DNA from: a virus
IMG/VR virus record: IMGVR_UViG_3300034061_001913
Span: 1-64,000 of that record
Reading direction: 5' to 3' (one strand)
Length of the DNA stretch: 64,000 nucleotides
Of the stretch, positions 45,419-56,970 are shown in pieces. The notes below the pieces were generated by a model, which saw only the letters and a list, made by a program, of their open reading frames with translations, did no database searches and had not been told where the DNA came from. Position numbers and translations under genes: made by a program. How positions within the stretch are numbered: the first letter of the stretch is position 1; each line of letters opens with the position of its first letter.

Positions 45419-48400
45419 ACTCTATCTATTTTACCAGTTTCTATTAATCTGTTTTCTATTTCCATAGAAGACTTGTTTATAATAAATTGTCTGAATTGTT
45501 CATAAGTTCCATATTTAGCAAATTCGCTATTTTCAAAAGCCATGTAATTTTTGAAACCTTGAATATCAGTTTTAGATAAAAGTATATGTATTTGTTCTGG
45601 TTCAAATACTATAATTTGTTCTTCGTTAATTCCAAAAGTTTCTTTTTCATCCACATCTTTTGCAATTACCGCATCATGAACCTTTATCCATTTTTGTACA
45701 TTCTGCTTATTCCAATTATTTATCCATTCTGGGTTTTCCTTAGTATTAATCTGTTCTTCCGCTACTATTTGTCCTATTTCCTTCCAATGAGTTTCTTCTT
45801 TTATTATTCTTGGATTTTTAATATTAAGCAAAATAGGATAAATAGTTTCTTTATATTTATCTTTTACACTTTTTTGATATTCTTTATTTGATGCAATTTC
45901 TTCATTTTCATCGTATTTTTCTGAAATTTCAGTGTCTATTCTGTCTTGTGTTCTAAAAGAAGAGTATCTTTCAGCAGTTTCTTTATTTCCAAACCAATAT
46001 CCTCTAATATTATTTGGAGCTTTAAAATTTTCAATATTAGGATTACTTGTACCATGATAAACAATATCTTTTACTTGACTATCAGGAAAGATAGTATCTA
46101 AATACTGAGAGTATGCTTGTAAAGCTTGTTGTTTTTGCTCTGGGGTTATTGAAGAAAAGACTTCGTTATTACCATCAAAGACTCCTACAGTTCCTTGTAT
46201 GGTATCAGTTAATGGTTGTACTTTGTCTAGATTCTTTTGTATCTCTTCGTTGCTTTCAAAAGGTTTTACTCCTTTAGCAGTTGATAGTGTGATGTGAGGG
46301 AATCTGTTTTTAGACAAAGGATTGTCTACAAGTAAAACATCTACTTTATATGTGGTAAGTCTTCCTACTATCTTAATCTCTTTGTTTTGTCCTATAGGAA
46401 GTCCGGTTAGATCACTTGGTTTAAATTCAATAGTAGAATGATGTGAGTACAGATTAGGATGAACTTGTTTGTATTTTGAAACTACATCATTTGTATCAAA
46501 GAACACAGCACTATATACAACGTTAGTTGCTTTAGGTTTAAACCCTAATGCTTCGTACACTTGATTAGCCAACTCAAAGTCAGAGTCAAATAGCTCTTCT
46601 AGTCCTGGTTTGATGATTACAGATTCTTTTTTTGTAGGAAGCTGGTAATACATTAATCGACTCTTTAAGTCAACAGGTGCTTCTATAGTGTCGCTAAACG
46701 GTTTCCACTTTTGGTAATCGTAGGAATCTTTAGGTCTGCCCATAGTAGATTGCTTTTCATAAAAAGACTCCGAGAAGTGATTGAGGGTTAATCCATACTC
46801 TTTCTCTGCTATAACAGTATACTCGCTAGAATCTCTAGGAGACAAGAAGAAGTCAAACAAGTACATCTTGGCAAGTTCTTCTTCGGTGTAGTTAGAAAGT
46901 CTTTTATTAAAAGAACCAGTATAGCTTTTAAAACGGTCTTTGAGGCTTTGGTCTTCTGACCATATTGCATTTATTGTAACGTAGTTAACACCAGCTTTGT
47001 TATTGTTGTAAGCATAAAGAAACTCGGTGTCTGGGTACTGTTGTTTAAGTTCTCTTAAAACAGGAATTTTTTGTGCTAGTTTTTCAGCGTTTATTCTTAC
47101 GTAGCCAAGGTTGCCTCTGATTTCAGAAATGTCTTTTGTTAACTCAACAAAATCTTCTATATCTAAAGAAATGCCGTGAATGTTTTGAGGAACTACATTA
47201 TCTATATCATGTAAAGCATCTATATTAGGTCTGTATGTTTCTCCTTGGTAACGGTAAGACAAGCTTCCAGTAATGATCATGCCGTGGTCTGAAAACCATT
47301 TCATGAATTTTAACGCTTTTCCACCATCTTTTTTATTCTGTTGTTTTATAGTTTCAGAATAAGAGAGCAGATTGTAGTTAGCAGTACTTCTTTGAATCCT
47401 GTCTAGCTTTTTGTAGTTGTTATTAAGAATGTCTCTAGCAATAGAATCTGCTGCAGTGTTCAAAGAAACATAAGGAACAGTGTCTAACAAGCTAAACACA
47501 TAGTCAATAAGCTCTTTTACTTTGGCCCAGAAGGTTTTTGATTTATCCATACCTTCATAGTTTCTTACTAGAGCCAAACCAATAACTTGTCCTATAGCTT
47601 CTTTTTTAATCCTAAAGTAATCAGGATTGCCTAGAGGTGTAACATACAAATTCTTATAGTCATTAACGACTCTTTCATATCCTTCCCAAGATTCTATGTT
47701 ATCAAATAGATATGTAATCAAAGGGTTCTCTGATTTTTTACCTGGGATGGCTCCTAGTAGTTCAACAAAGACGTGACCGTATTCTTCTGGCACAGTAAGA
47801 AGGTTTCGATTTTTTGCATAATAAACCGCTTTATTCAAAACGTCAAATACACCAGTGCTGTCTACACCAAACCTATCTTTTAGGCTTTCTATTTCTTCGT
47901 TTTTAATGTGGAACCTTTCAAAGTATTTGATAAGCAAGTTTTCCAACTCTTTGTTAATAGGTTCTAGAATTGCTTTATAATACTGTTCGTTAGAGTTTTT
48001 TTCAAACTGTTTTATGTAAAAGTTTAAAATTTCAGAAACCTTTAAGGTTCTAAGCTGTGGGTTATTATTTACCAACTCTAAGAACTCTTGTCTTAGTTTA
48101 GTATCAACCCCTGCTTTCTTTAAGACCTCGTTTAGATTTTTTTCGGAACCTATACCTAGTACAGATTTGTTTATTGACCGAAGTTTAGTGTTTAATTCAT
48201 CAATACTATTAAAGAGATTTCTAATTTGAAAGAATTTCATTTGGCCGGTTTCATCCATAATAGGCCCAATCTTTTGTTCAGTACCTCTAACTTCAGAACT
48301 TTCTACTAACTCTTGTGCTGGAGGAAACAGATCTAAAGCAATATCAGCAATCTCTTGACCTACCATACTCAAAGCAGTTGTTGCTTCACTAGGGGAAGCT

Positions 48401-48852
48401 GTTAACTGTTGGGACAATTCAAGTAAACCTTCCTCTACAGTAGAGGGGTCTTTTAATGCAACAGCTCCTATAGCATTGATGTTCTGTGCTAACTTAACTA
48501 CTTTATCTAGCTTTTCTTGTTTAATACTCTCTAGCTTTACCACTTCTTTTCTTCTTTTCTCTAGAGCATCAACCACAGAGTTGTTGTAAACCCAACGAGT
48601 TGTTGTGTATGTTTTACTAAAACCATATACATCAGGCCTTAAACCCTTTACCTCTGAAGTTTGAGTAGTAAGAACTTCTCCTTCTATAGATACTCCAAGC
48701 TGTTCTTTTAGCTTACGAGAAAACTCTTGGTTGAATAAACCAAAGTATTTTCTATCTAAGATAATGTTGCCATCGACTATAGGCTTTTGTCTATCATTTA
48801 CATAACTTTTTATATTGTCTGATATTACAGTATGTATGTTACATTCTTTCAT
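45412..48852 (-). CDS. giant polyvalent protein: NTase-like, 2H phosphoesterase and ADP-ribosyltransferase domains
   Basis: In this 1146-residue protein three enzyme-like regions can be picked out. At about 525-555, T-G-S-L-S-Y (G529-S530) followed by D549-I-D551 resembles a nucleotidyltransferase (GS...DxD). At about 780-860, H805-S-T-I and H853-I-T-L are the paired H-x-T-x motifs of 2H phosphoesterases. At about 930-1100, V-Y-H933-G-T, G-Y-W-F-G-N and a final F-E-P-E-Q-I-H-I match ADP-ribosyltransferases of phage polyvalent proteins. A degenerate zincin-like E-E-Y-G-H-V-F-V-E segment lies near 360. Such multi-domain proteins are injected to modify host components; targets here are unknown. 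Confidence 0.68.
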   Translation of the reverse strand: MKECNIHTVISDNIKSYVNDRQKPIVDGNIILDRKYFGLFNQEFSRKLKEQLGVSIEGEVLTTQTSEVKGLRPDVYGFSKTYTTTRWVYNNSVVDALEKRRKEVVKLESIKQEKLDKVVKLAQNINAIGAVALKDPSTVEEGLLELSQQLTASPSEATTALSMVGQEIADIALDLFPPAQELVESSEVRGTEQKIGPIMDETGQMKFFQIRNLFNSIDELNTKLRSINKSVLGIGSEKNLNEVLKKAGVDTKLRQEFLELVNNNPQLRTLKVSEILNFYIKQFEKNSNEQYYKAILEPINKELENLLIKYFERFHIKNEEIESLKDRFGVDSTGVFDVLNKAVYYAKNRNLLTVPEEYGHVFVELLGAIPGKKSENPLITYLFDNIESWEGYERVVNDYKNLYVTPLGNPDYFRIKKEAIGQVIGLALVRNYEGMDKSKTFWAKVKELIDYVFSLLDTVPYVSLNTAADSIARDILNNNYKKLDRIQRSTANYNLLSYSETIKQQNKKDGGKALKFMKWFSDHGMIITGSLSYRYQGETYRPNIDALHDIDNVVPQNIHGISLDIEDFVELTKDISEIRGNLGYVRINAEKLAQKIPVLRELKQQYPDTEFLYAYNNNKAGVNYVTINAIWSEDQSLKDRFKSYTGSFNKRLSNYTEEELAKMYLFDFFLSPRDSSEYTVIAEKEYGLTLNHFSESFYEKQSTMGRPKDSYDYQKWKPFSDTIEAPVDLKSRLMYYQLPTKKESVIIKPGLEELFDSDFELANQVYEALGFKPKATNVVYSAVFFDTNDVVSKYKQVHPNLYSHHSTIEFKPSDLTGLPIGQNKEIKIVGRLTTYKVDVLLVDNPLSKNRFPHITLSTAKGVKPFESNEEIQKNLDKVQPLTDTIQGTVGVFDGNNEVFSSITPEQKQQALQAYSQYLDTIFPDSQVKDIVYHGTSNPNIENFKAPNNIRGYWFGNKETAERYSSFRTQDRIDTEISEKYDENEEIASNKEYQKSVKDKYKETIYPILLNIKNPRIIKEETHWKEIGQIVAEEQINTKENPEWINNWNKQNVQKWIKVHDAVIAKDVDEKETFGINEEQIIVFEPEQIHILLSKTDIQGFKNYMAFENSEFAKYGTYEQFRQFIINKSSMEIENRLIETGKIDRVC

Positions 48853-48871
48853 TCTTTTGTTGCTTTATTAC

Positions 48872-51800
48872 TTAGGAAGGTTTTTTGCCTTTATTACAAG
48901 AGATTTTATCTTTATCTTCAATGTTGTTTAGGCTTTGACCTAAACTTGCGTCACTGAGTTTTAATTTACCTCGACTAGGTTGCTTACGTTCATCAGCTTT
49001 TTTTTCTTTGCCAGGTAAAGTAAGTTTTTGTTTAGGGCTAGCTGGTTGTTGACCAAGTTCTGATTCTGGAATAAACCAAACATCATCAAAGCTTTGTCCA
49101 TAATCACCTTGGAAGTTTTCATCATACTCTTCACCAAAGTCTTCAAAAAACTCAAATTCATCTGTAGACACTTCAGATTGTAGAACATTGTTAACTTGGT
49201 CTAAACCAAAGTTTTTAATATACAGAGAAGAAACTTTTTTACGTTCTAACTGATCGTATTCGTTCTCTAGAAAACTAATAATGTACTCTTGAAACTTCTT
49301 GTCGTTATCTGTATTTTTTTCAGCATTAATGTATGGCAAGAAATTTTGAATTGCATTGTTAAAATAAGGAGCACTTATACTAGCTGAGATAATACTTTGG
49401 AGAGTGTTACGTTGAAGTTTGAATCCTTGGTGAGCCATAACTCCCATAGCCAACTCAAAGAAGAACTTGCGAACATCTTGAGTTATCTCTTCAGTATCTC
49501 CTTGGAAGTTATTTATAAGACCAGTTAGTTCGTTGTTAAACGCATCTACCGCATCGTTAGAACCAGTTTGGATAAGAACAGGATAGTAGTAAGTTTTAAC
49601 TCTTTTGTTCTTAGGATTAGTTATGTCTACTTTTCTAAAGAATAGATATTTAGCAAAACTGATATTTTCCATTATCCAAGTATAGCTTTCCTCTTTAGAT
49701 TCAGTCATTTTAATCCAACGATCCATCAAAGAGTTTGGATTATTCTTTTGTAGTAGGCTAATTGGCAATGCTTGTTCAACAGACAAGTCTCCTACTCCTC
49801 CATAATTCCAGAACAAAGATAATATAAAATCGTCGTTAAAGTTCCTAATATAACTTTCAGCTTTCTTACCTCTAACTAGGTATCTGTATTTAGTCGCTAG
49901 TAAAGCTTCCATGTGAGAAGCAACCACTTCTTTATACTTTGGATTACCGGTAATAGCTAACACGTTTTCTAATACGGTATTACCAAAGTTAGAAACGTTA
50001 AAAGGAGAAACTACAGATTCTTTTACAATGTAATCTAGAGCCTTTTGGTTAAATATCTCATTAACAGGTTGATTTTCTATTGTCCCTTCTTTGATAAACT
50101 TATACTGGTTGTACATTGCTTGTCCAGATTGGAATGTGGTTGTATTCAAATCTAGATTTTGGTTCAAGGTAACTACTGCAGAGTTTTGTTTTTCTACAAC
50201 ATAGTATTGAGCCAAAGTAACAAGTTGTTTTAATAAGAAGTCTTTATCCTCTGCTGTAAGTTCTCTCTTGGCAAGAGTTGTGCTAAATTTAGTTTCAGCT
50301 ACGTTCTTAATTGACGGAGGCATTCTTGTGAAGGCAGTTTCAAAGTTAAGGTCAGAAAGTATTTTTGGCCCATGATTAGTAAGTATTTTAGATATAGTTG
50401 CTTTTAAGTCAAGAACCGGTCTACCTTTTTCTGACTTCTTCATCACCTTTAACTTTGAGTCAACTCTTGCAATAGTCTTCTCTAAAAAGTCTACAAACAT
50501 AGCATCTTTGCTACTTAATTTTCCTGACACAGCTTGTTTGAATTTACCTTGTTTAGATTCTCTAAAGAACTCATTCATAACAGGCTGAAGCAAAAGAACT
50601 ACAGCAGATTCCATACTAGAACCATTTAATGTAACCATTTGGTGATACAAAGCAGTTCTAACTTTATCCGCAAAAATGCGGTTAATCCAGTCTTCTTTCT
50701 CCGCATCCACACTACCATTAATGAACTGACTACCAACATCGCTAATCAAAACATTATCTACTGTGTATCTATTACCCAAAGTAATAAAGTTATTCTCATC
50801 TCTTCTGGCCGGTAAGAAATAAAGGTTATAGAATGGGTCCACAAATCGTAATCCGCTTTGCTGGAATAGTTTGTGCATCGCATTAATCTTAGCAGAGATA
50901 CCCAAAGGACTCTTAGCTCCAACTACTTCTCTTTGAATCCTGGTTGAAGTCATTGGCATAAATATCTCGGCTCCTCTAATCTTTTTAGAAATGTCTTCTA
51001 CGTTAGTGTACCTTTTGCTAGAACCTTTTTGTTCTTCTACTCTATTATAAAAGTCTACAATAAAAGAGTGCAAGTAGTCATTGTTGTTAGGTGCAGTCAA
51101 AGACTTAAACATAATAGGCTGAGACATCATGTTAGAAACCGCTTTAACAAAGTTATTATGCGAAGTGGCTAACATTCCTTCCGGAACCTTTTTAAGATCT
51201 TTAATAAAGCCTACTAACTCTTTGTAAGAAGCCTGAAGCTTTTCAAACTTAGCAAAGAATAATGTATCTAGGTCGCCTTCTTTTCTAGCTTCTGCTGCTG
51301 CTTTCTTAGCTTCAATTATGTCTTGTTTAAATATTGCTATTCTTTCTTTTACTTCTTTGCCTTTTTGTGTAGTAGGTTTAAACTTTAAGTTATATAGCTT
51401 GTGAAGAATTGCTTTGTCTTTTGCATAGAGTGTGTTATAAAACTTGTATGAGTCAAAGTATGAGTTGTTACGCATCTCTACCTCTAACGCATCCATCTGT
51501 TCTACTACAACAGATATAAGTTCCTGGTATCCTTCTAGTGCTTTAAGGTTTTTGTTGTACTCCTCTACAGAGTAAGGTATATCAAACAACTGTCCATCTT
51601 CATTATAAGAAGGTTCATACATGAACAGTTTGTCAATATCAAAGTCAGATCCAGACTTAGTAACAATGTCTGGGTTAACTATAATAACTGGACCTGCAGA
51701 AGTAGGCAAGAATTCTCTAACTCTAAACATCTCAATAGAGTTGTGACCCTGTACAGGGATACGCACACCTACAATTGTGATTTTTTCTTTGTTAGCTTCT

Positions 51801-54800
51801 ACCCACGCATCATCCATTAACGCTTCATTCAAACGTTTGAGGTCAGCAATCTTTGCTCCTTTATAGTTTAGGTTAAGTAAGGCTGCATGTTTATTAGGAT
51901 TAAAAGCAATCTTAACATCTGCAGGTTGAACTTTACCGTTTTCTATTCTGTAGTTTCTAAGGTTGTTAACTCCAAACTCTTCTAGTTGCTCAGGGGTTGG
52001 GTTTTTAAATCGGCCACCCTTTTGGCTATAACCAGTAGAAGCTGTTTGGATATAAGGCTCTCCGTTTAATTTTGGTCTAATGAGTTTTTTGTTAAGAGCA
52101 GAAACAAAGATTCTTTCAGCTACGTTTCTGTAACTCAAACTATCCAAAGACAACGGATCTTCTTTCTCAGATTCTGTCTGCAGGAAAGAGAAGAAGTCTT
52201 CTCGTATATCTTGTTTCTCTGCTTCTTTCTGTAGCCATTTGTAGAATTTATTTTTGTCAACACCAACTACTTTTCCTTTGTCTAGAGTGATGCCCATTGC
52301 TTTGGCCATATCTAGTTGTTCTAGTTCTACTGTGTGACGAATAGAATCAACAAATGCTTTTCTAGCTTCTTCTACTATTGGAGCAAACTCTTCAGGATAA
52401 TCTTCAGAAAATTCTCCATTCTCAAAGAAGTCACCAAACAACAGCTTAACAAGCTGAGTAGACAAAGTAGCTTCTTCTTTGAATTTAGGTGCTATGTACT
52501 GCTGCTCTCTTAATCCTTCTATAGAGTATGTACCTACGATGTTAGGGCTAATCTTGTTAACCTTCATGTCTTTGTCGTAAATTTCATACTCCGGATAAGG
52601 GAATGCCATCTTTTGTCCAGAACCAAAGGTGATAATATCTGTTCCAGATTCAAACATGCTTTCCATTACATCCGCTAAGTCAGTGCTTCCTAAACCTGCT
52701 CCGATAACAACAGAAGGCAACAAGGTATGCAAAGAGAACTTACCTAGTAGAGTGTCTTCTGGGTTATTTAGTTCTGCTCCATACAAACCAGTTTTTAAAG
52801 AAGGAATCAAACCTATACCAACACTATTAATAAGGTCTTCTAGGCGAGCTTGTTTTCCTTCTAATGTTTCTCCTAAATCTTCAAAACTTGTTATTCTTCC
52901 TGAAGCTTTTTTCTTTCCTCTGCTTTCTTTAATCTCTTTGTAGAGTCTGTAAATCTCAACCTCTTTCTTATAGGCCTCTTCTAGAGTAGGAGACCATCTG
53001 TCAATAGATTTTAGATATACTCTAACAAAGTCCAAGTTACCCCAAGCTTGTGCATCTGCTTCTTTCTTTTGGTTAGCATAATCCTGGTATCTAGCTTTAA
53101 CTAAGTCTTTTAGTTTGTTAGATTTTGTGTTTGATAATTCTTTATACTCTTTAGAGTCTATGCCTTTAGTAGCTTCTACTTCTTTGAGAATTTGTATCTC
53201 AAAGTATTTCATAACAGACTCTTTGTTGTTTTGGTGAGGACCAAGATCTTTTGCAACAACAACTTTGATTTCTGAATTGTAAGCTCTTTCTGCTTGAGTT
53301 GATATTTGTTCAAGCTCTCTAGTTATTCCTAAAGTTTGTAGCTTATTAAAGAACTCTTGACTAACTAGAGGCTGTCTTCCTGGAGAAGAGGTAAAGCCCA
53401 AACGTTTAAACACTTCTTTGTAGCCTTTACCTTTAGTCTGATAGTTTCTTGGGTTGCCCACAAATAAGTGTACAATTTCTGTCTGGTGGACAAAGTAGTT
53501 TGTTAGGTAGAACTTTAGTTTGTCTTTAATCCATTGAGCATTTGTAATGTTTTCATTAGGCATCAACTTAGCAAAGGCTCTAACCATCTCTTTGTCTTGA
53601 TTTTCTGGAGAGAGTGTGTTAAAGTTTTTAAGCAAAGAATACTTCAAAGCTTCGTAGTGTTTATCTATAGCATTGTTAAAGTAATCAGCTATTTCCTCTC
53701 TTACGGCTTTTCCGTAATCTCTAAACCCTTTGCCTTCAATTGCATTTTGCTTTAGTTGGCTCTCAAGCTCAGGAGACAAGATACCATCAAAGATTACAAA
53801 CTTTCTGTCTTCTTCTCTTCTTGCGTTTTTAATTTGATCCATCTCATACCGCAAGTAGCCAATCATAGCACTCATAAATTCTGGTGCATATTCTTCTGTA
53901 AAAGACTCTTCCGGAAAGAGAGTAATGTTTTTCTTGTTTCCTTTAAACTGAATTGAGTAAGCAGAAGACTTGGCTCCAAATCTTAGGTTCTCAACTAATC
54001 GTATTTTAAGGAAAGAAAAGAAGTCATAGGCCAATTTATCTTCTGGGGATAGGTCAACTGCTTTACTACCTCTAGTAGTATCTGAGTTCCCTTGAATAGA
54101 CATACCTTGCCAACCTAATAGAGACAGTTCTTCTTTCTCGTTCTCTACACCTCTGTTACGTTTTTTACCGTTCTCTCCAAATAACTTCTTCATAAATACA
54201 GAAGAAGTGAAGAAACCGTTAGTAACCATAGAACGAGTCTGTTCATTCTCTTGCAAGTCTTCTACGGTCTTTGCAGCATTGATACGGTTAATCTTATAAG
54301 ACAACTCATTCCATTGATGCATACCCCACTGAAGTTCTCCTTCAATGTTAATGTAAGATTGGTCTCCATAGAATTGTTTTAGGTCATCGTAAAGAGAAAG
54401 AATGTTATTGGCTGTAGATTTTATATTTTGTATTTTAAACTTATCTTCTTTCTGTACTAGGGAAGTGTTTATTCCCATGCTTTGAAACACAGAAAGTACT
54501 GCTTTGCTATAGTTAGTTGTTAGTCTACCTAAAGGACGAAGTATTCCCTCAACCTTATTTGCTGAATATAAAGTCTCTTGTGCTATAATTCTTGCAAAGG
54601 TTTGAATAGCCAACTCAGACAAATCAGCTTTTCTGCTTTTTAGTTTAGCAGTTTCAGCATAAGGAGTAAAGTCCATGTTAAACACATCGTTAAAGAAAGT
54701 GTATATAGTTTTACCGTCTACACTTAATACATCTGGATAAGAGTCAAAGAACTTGGTATAGTCTTGCACAATAGCTTTTGTGTTCAATATAATCTCTCCA

Positions 54801-56944
54801 GTTTTTGGATCTTCTATCCTATACTTTCTGTTAGCGTCTACTGCAAACTGGTTGTCTAGTTGTTCTTTTACTTTAGCTCCTCCAGTAGTATTAAGCTCAA
54901 ACAAGTCCATTTCATAAACGGTAACAGGGCCACCTTTACTTGCAACTGTTTTAGCTTTAACTCTTAGTCCCCAAGGAACAATTCTTGGAAGAGACATAGA
55001 CTGTTTAAAGGCTTGGATAAGTTGTAGGTCTTGGTCAGTAGTTGCTTTCTCAGTACTCTCTGGTAACTGTTTTAATAAGTAACTAAACTGAGGAAACTCT
55101 TTTGACAACTCTTTTACCTTTTCTATCATTTCCTCATAGGAAACTTTTCCTGACAAGGCATTCAATAGAATGTTGTAGTTAGTGTTGTATTCTCCAGAAA
55201 GAGGAAGCATAAACTCGCTACCTCTAGCTAAAGCTGGAGTTCCATCTACAGACATATCAGGGTCTATTTTAGGCAGACCTTTAATGATAGAAATAATAAT
55301 AGGAGATGCTACCTCTTTAGGGTTTATATCTGCTGCGGTTTTGTTTTCAAAATCTTTTGAAGAACGGCCTCTCTCGTTTTCATCTTCAGGAGTCATTGCA
55401 GACTCTACCATGTTTTCATAGTCGGCCAGTTCTTTATTTAGAAACTTACCATGCCATGATTTAATGTCATTCCACATATTGATGACATTAAAAAGATTCA
55501 CTAGCTCGTTTCCAACACTATCAGGATCTTCTAGGTATAAAGCTTTTCTTTCCTCAAACAAAGCAGTTAGAGAATCTTTCATTCTATCATACACTTGTTT
55601 TTTGTACTCTCCTCGATTAAGAGACAAGAGGTCAGAAACTTTTAAGCCTAAATCATTTAAAGCTTGGTAGAACATATAGTTCAAAGAACTTACTAGTTCT
55701 GCACCTTCAAGAGAGTCAAACTCTAACTTATCTATAACTGCTACTCTATAGTTGTTGTTGCCTAGGTTAACTAAACGAACTACAGTATCATCTAAAAGTT
55801 TATATACACCGTCTTTGTAGTTTTGGTCTAACTGTATTTCTCGAAGACCATTCTTAATTGCCAGATTAATACTGTCATCTAGTCTAAGTATCATATCTGT
55901 ATAGAACTCTTCTGAGAAAGATTTAGACAAATTTAGACTTGCCCATTCATTATGTTCGAAGTTTTGTTGGGCGTTTATTTTACCGGTTTTAAGAACACTA
56001 AACCATTCTTCAACTATACCCTTAGACTCTTGTGCTGTTTTTCCTTTAAAGATGTAGTTAAATAGATCAACAATCTTTTTGAATAGCTTTTCAAGAAACG
56101 TCCTTTGTGGAGTATACTCGTCTTTAGCATTCAACATATACTCTCTAAACTCTTCTGCTAAAACTTCTTCTGCTTGCTTTCTAGTTAGTTGACGATATGG
56201 AATCTCAACCCCATTAAAGCTATAAGTTCCTACTCTGTTTCGAACCTCTGCATAGATAACGTTTCTTTGTGCTTGAGTTAAATAAGTCTGAGTAAAGTTG
56301 TGCCAGGCTTCATGATACAAATCAGTATAGTCGGAACCATTATATAGAATAGTAGCATTTGCAGTCCACTGAGCTAAAGAATTGTTATTAGCAATTCTTG
56401 TTGCTACAACAAGAGGAGTAGCTTTAGATAACTCATTAGTTCTGAACCACATTAAACCCCTAGCTTGTTGTGCTGCTGTGGGTTTCATACGTTTACGATA
56501 CTCTCTTTCTTCTTTTATGTTTCTTTTGTCTGAAGCGTTTAAATCGACTTTGATAGTCTGAAGACTTTCCATGTCCTTAAAAGCACTCTCCAAAAGATTC
56601 TCTACAGTCTTTTTGTTGTTTTGTTCCAAGAAAGACTGCATAACAGAAAACTGACTAGGCTTAGGTAGTTTGTTTTGTTTGGCTTCAGAAAACACTTTTT
56701 CAGAATAAGCCTTATAGTTGTCACCTAAAGCAACTGCTTTTAGCTGTAAAGCTTTAGCTCTACTTCCAGTATTATCATAAAGGTCTTCAAAGAAAAAATC
56801 TCTTTCCCCGGTAGGAGTTTTATCTAAGGAGTGTCCGTTATTGACATCCCAAAAATAATATGCAAGAGATTCACCTACTACATTTTCTAACTCAGAGAAT
56901 TCTTTTTTGATTTGAGGATCACTGAGTAAAGGACATATCGACAT
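48872..56944 (-). CDS. giant virion RNA polymerase with N-terminal zincin
   Basis: The 2690-residue protein carries the DxDxD catalytic loop of crAss-like virion RNA polymerases, S-G-S-D1767-F-D1769-I-D1771, preceded by R-I-P-V-Q-G-H-N about 40 residues earlier. This is equivalent to the R-x-P block of the beta-prime subunit. The homologue phi14:2 gp66 is a single-chain, virion-carried transcriptase for early genes. At the N-terminus H211-E-A-W-H215 with A-E-E-F at 263-266 is a complete zincin protease motif, perhaps for self-processing. The last 60 residues are basic and Pro-rich with G-K-L-K-L-S-D-A (2659-2666). The long flanks are helical. Confidence 0.85.
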   Translation of the reverse strand: MSICPLLSDPQIKKEFSELENVVGESLAYYFWDVNNGHSLDKTPTGERDFFFEDLYDNTGSRAKALQLKAVALGDNYKAYSEKVFSEAKQNKLPKPSQFSVMQSFLEQNNKKTVENLLESAFKDMESLQTIKVDLNASDKRNIKEEREYRKRMKPTAAQQARGLMWFRTNELSKATPLVVATRIANNNSLAQWTANATILYNGSDYTDLYHEAWHNFTQTYLTQAQRNVIYAEVRNRVGTYSFNGVEIPYRQLTRKQAEEVLAEEFREYMLNAKDEYTPQRTFLEKLFKKIVDLFNYIFKGKTAQESKGIVEEWFSVLKTGKINAQQNFEHNEWASLNLSKSFSEEFYTDMILRLDDSINLAIKNGLREIQLDQNYKDGVYKLLDDTVVRLVNLGNNNYRVAVIDKLEFDSLEGAELVSSLNYMFYQALNDLGLKVSDLLSLNRGEYKKQVYDRMKDSLTALFEERKALYLEDPDSVGNELVNLFNVINMWNDIKSWHGKFLNKELADYENMVESAMTPEDENERGRSSKDFENKTAADINPKEVASPIIISIIKGLPKIDPDMSVDGTPALARGSEFMLPLSGEYNTNYNILLNALSGKVSYEEMIEKVKELSKEFPQFSYLLKQLPESTEKATTDQDLQLIQAFKQSMSLPRIVPWGLRVKAKTVASKGGPVTVYEMDLFELNTTGGAKVKEQLDNQFAVDANRKYRIEDPKTGEIILNTKAIVQDYTKFFDSYPDVLSVDGKTIYTFFNDVFNMDFTPYAETAKLKSRKADLSELAIQTFARIIAQETLYSANKVEGILRPLGRLTTNYSKAVLSVFQSMGINTSLVQKEDKFKIQNIKSTANNILSLYDDLKQFYGDQSYINIEGELQWGMHQWNELSYKINRINAAKTVEDLQENEQTRSMVTNGFFTSSVFMKKLFGENGKKRNRGVENEKEELSLLGWQGMSIQGNSDTTRGSKAVDLSPEDKLAYDFFSFLKIRLVENLRFGAKSSAYSIQFKGNKKNITLFPEESFTEEYAPEFMSAMIGYLRYEMDQIKNARREEDRKFVIFDGILSPELESQLKQNAIEGKGFRDYGKAVREEIADYFNNAIDKHYEALKYSLLKNFNTLSPENQDKEMVRAFAKLMPNENITNAQWIKDKLKFYLTNYFVHQTEIVHLFVGNPRNYQTKGKGYKEVFKRLGFTSSPGRQPLVSQEFFNKLQTLGITRELEQISTQAERAYNSEIKVVVAKDLGPHQNNKESVMKYFEIQILKEVEATKGIDSKEYKELSNTKSNKLKDLVKARYQDYANQKKEADAQAWGNLDFVRVYLKSIDRWSPTLEEAYKKEVEIYRLYKEIKESRGKKKASGRITSFEDLGETLEGKQARLEDLINSVGIGLIPSLKTGLYGAELNNPEDTLLGKFSLHTLLPSVVIGAGLGSTDLADVMESMFESGTDIITFGSGQKMAFPYPEYEIYDKDMKVNKISPNIVGTYSIEGLREQQYIAPKFKEEATLSTQLVKLLFGDFFENGEFSEDYPEEFAPIVEEARKAFVDSIRHTVELEQLDMAKAMGITLDKGKVVGVDKNKFYKWLQKEAEKQDIREDFFSFLQTESEKEDPLSLDSLSYRNVAERIFVSALNKKLIRPKLNGEPYIQTASTGYSQKGGRFKNPTPEQLEEFGVNNLRNYRIENGKVQPADVKIAFNPNKHAALLNLNYKGAKIADLKRLNEALMDDAWVEANKEKITIVGVRIPVQGHNSIEMFRVREFLPTSAGPVIIVNPDIVTKSGSDFDIDKLFMYEPSYNEDGQLFDIPYSVEEYNKNLKALEGYQELISVVVEQMDALEVEMRNNSYFDSYKFYNTLYAKDKAILHKLYNLKFKPTTQKGKEVKERIAIFKQDIIEAKKAAAEARKEGDLDTLFFAKFEKLQASYKELVGFIKDLKKVPEGMLATSHNNFVKAVSNMMSQPIMFKSLTAPNNNDYLHSFIVDFYNRVEEQKGSSKRYTNVEDISKKIRGAEIFMPMTSTRIQREVVGAKSPLGISAKINAMHKLFQQSGLRFVDPFYNLYFLPARRDENNFITLGNRYTVDNVLISDVGSQFINGSVDAEKEDWINRIFADKVRTALYHQMVTLNGSSMESAVVLLLQPVMNEFFRESKQGKFKQAVSGKLSSKDAMFVDFLEKTIARVDSKLKVMKKSEKGRPVLDLKATISKILTNHGPKILSDLNFETAFTRMPPSIKNVAETKFSTTLAKRELTAEDKDFLLKQLVTLAQYYVVEKQNSAVVTLNQNLDLNTTTFQSGQAMYNQYKFIKEGTIENQPVNEIFNQKALDYIVKESVVSPFNVSNFGNTVLENVLAITGNPKYKEVVASHMEALLATKYRYLVRGKKAESYIRNFNDDFILSLFWNYGGVGDLSVEQALPISLLQKNNPNSLMDRWIKMTESKEESYTWIMENISFAKYLFFRKVDITNPKNKRVKTYYYPVLIQTGSNDAVDAFNNELTGLINNFQGDTEEITQDVRKFFFELAMGVMAHQGFKLQRNTLQSIISASISAPYFNNAIQNFLPYINAEKNTDNDKKFQEYIISFLENEYDQLERKKVSSLYIKNFGLDQVNNVLQSEVSTDEFEFFEDFGEEYDENFQGDYGQSFDDVWFIPESELGQQPASPKQKLTLPGKEKKADERKQPSRGKLKLSDASLGQSLNNIEDKDKISCNKGKKPS

Positions 56945-56970
56945 ATTTATTAGTTATTTACTTTGTAAAG

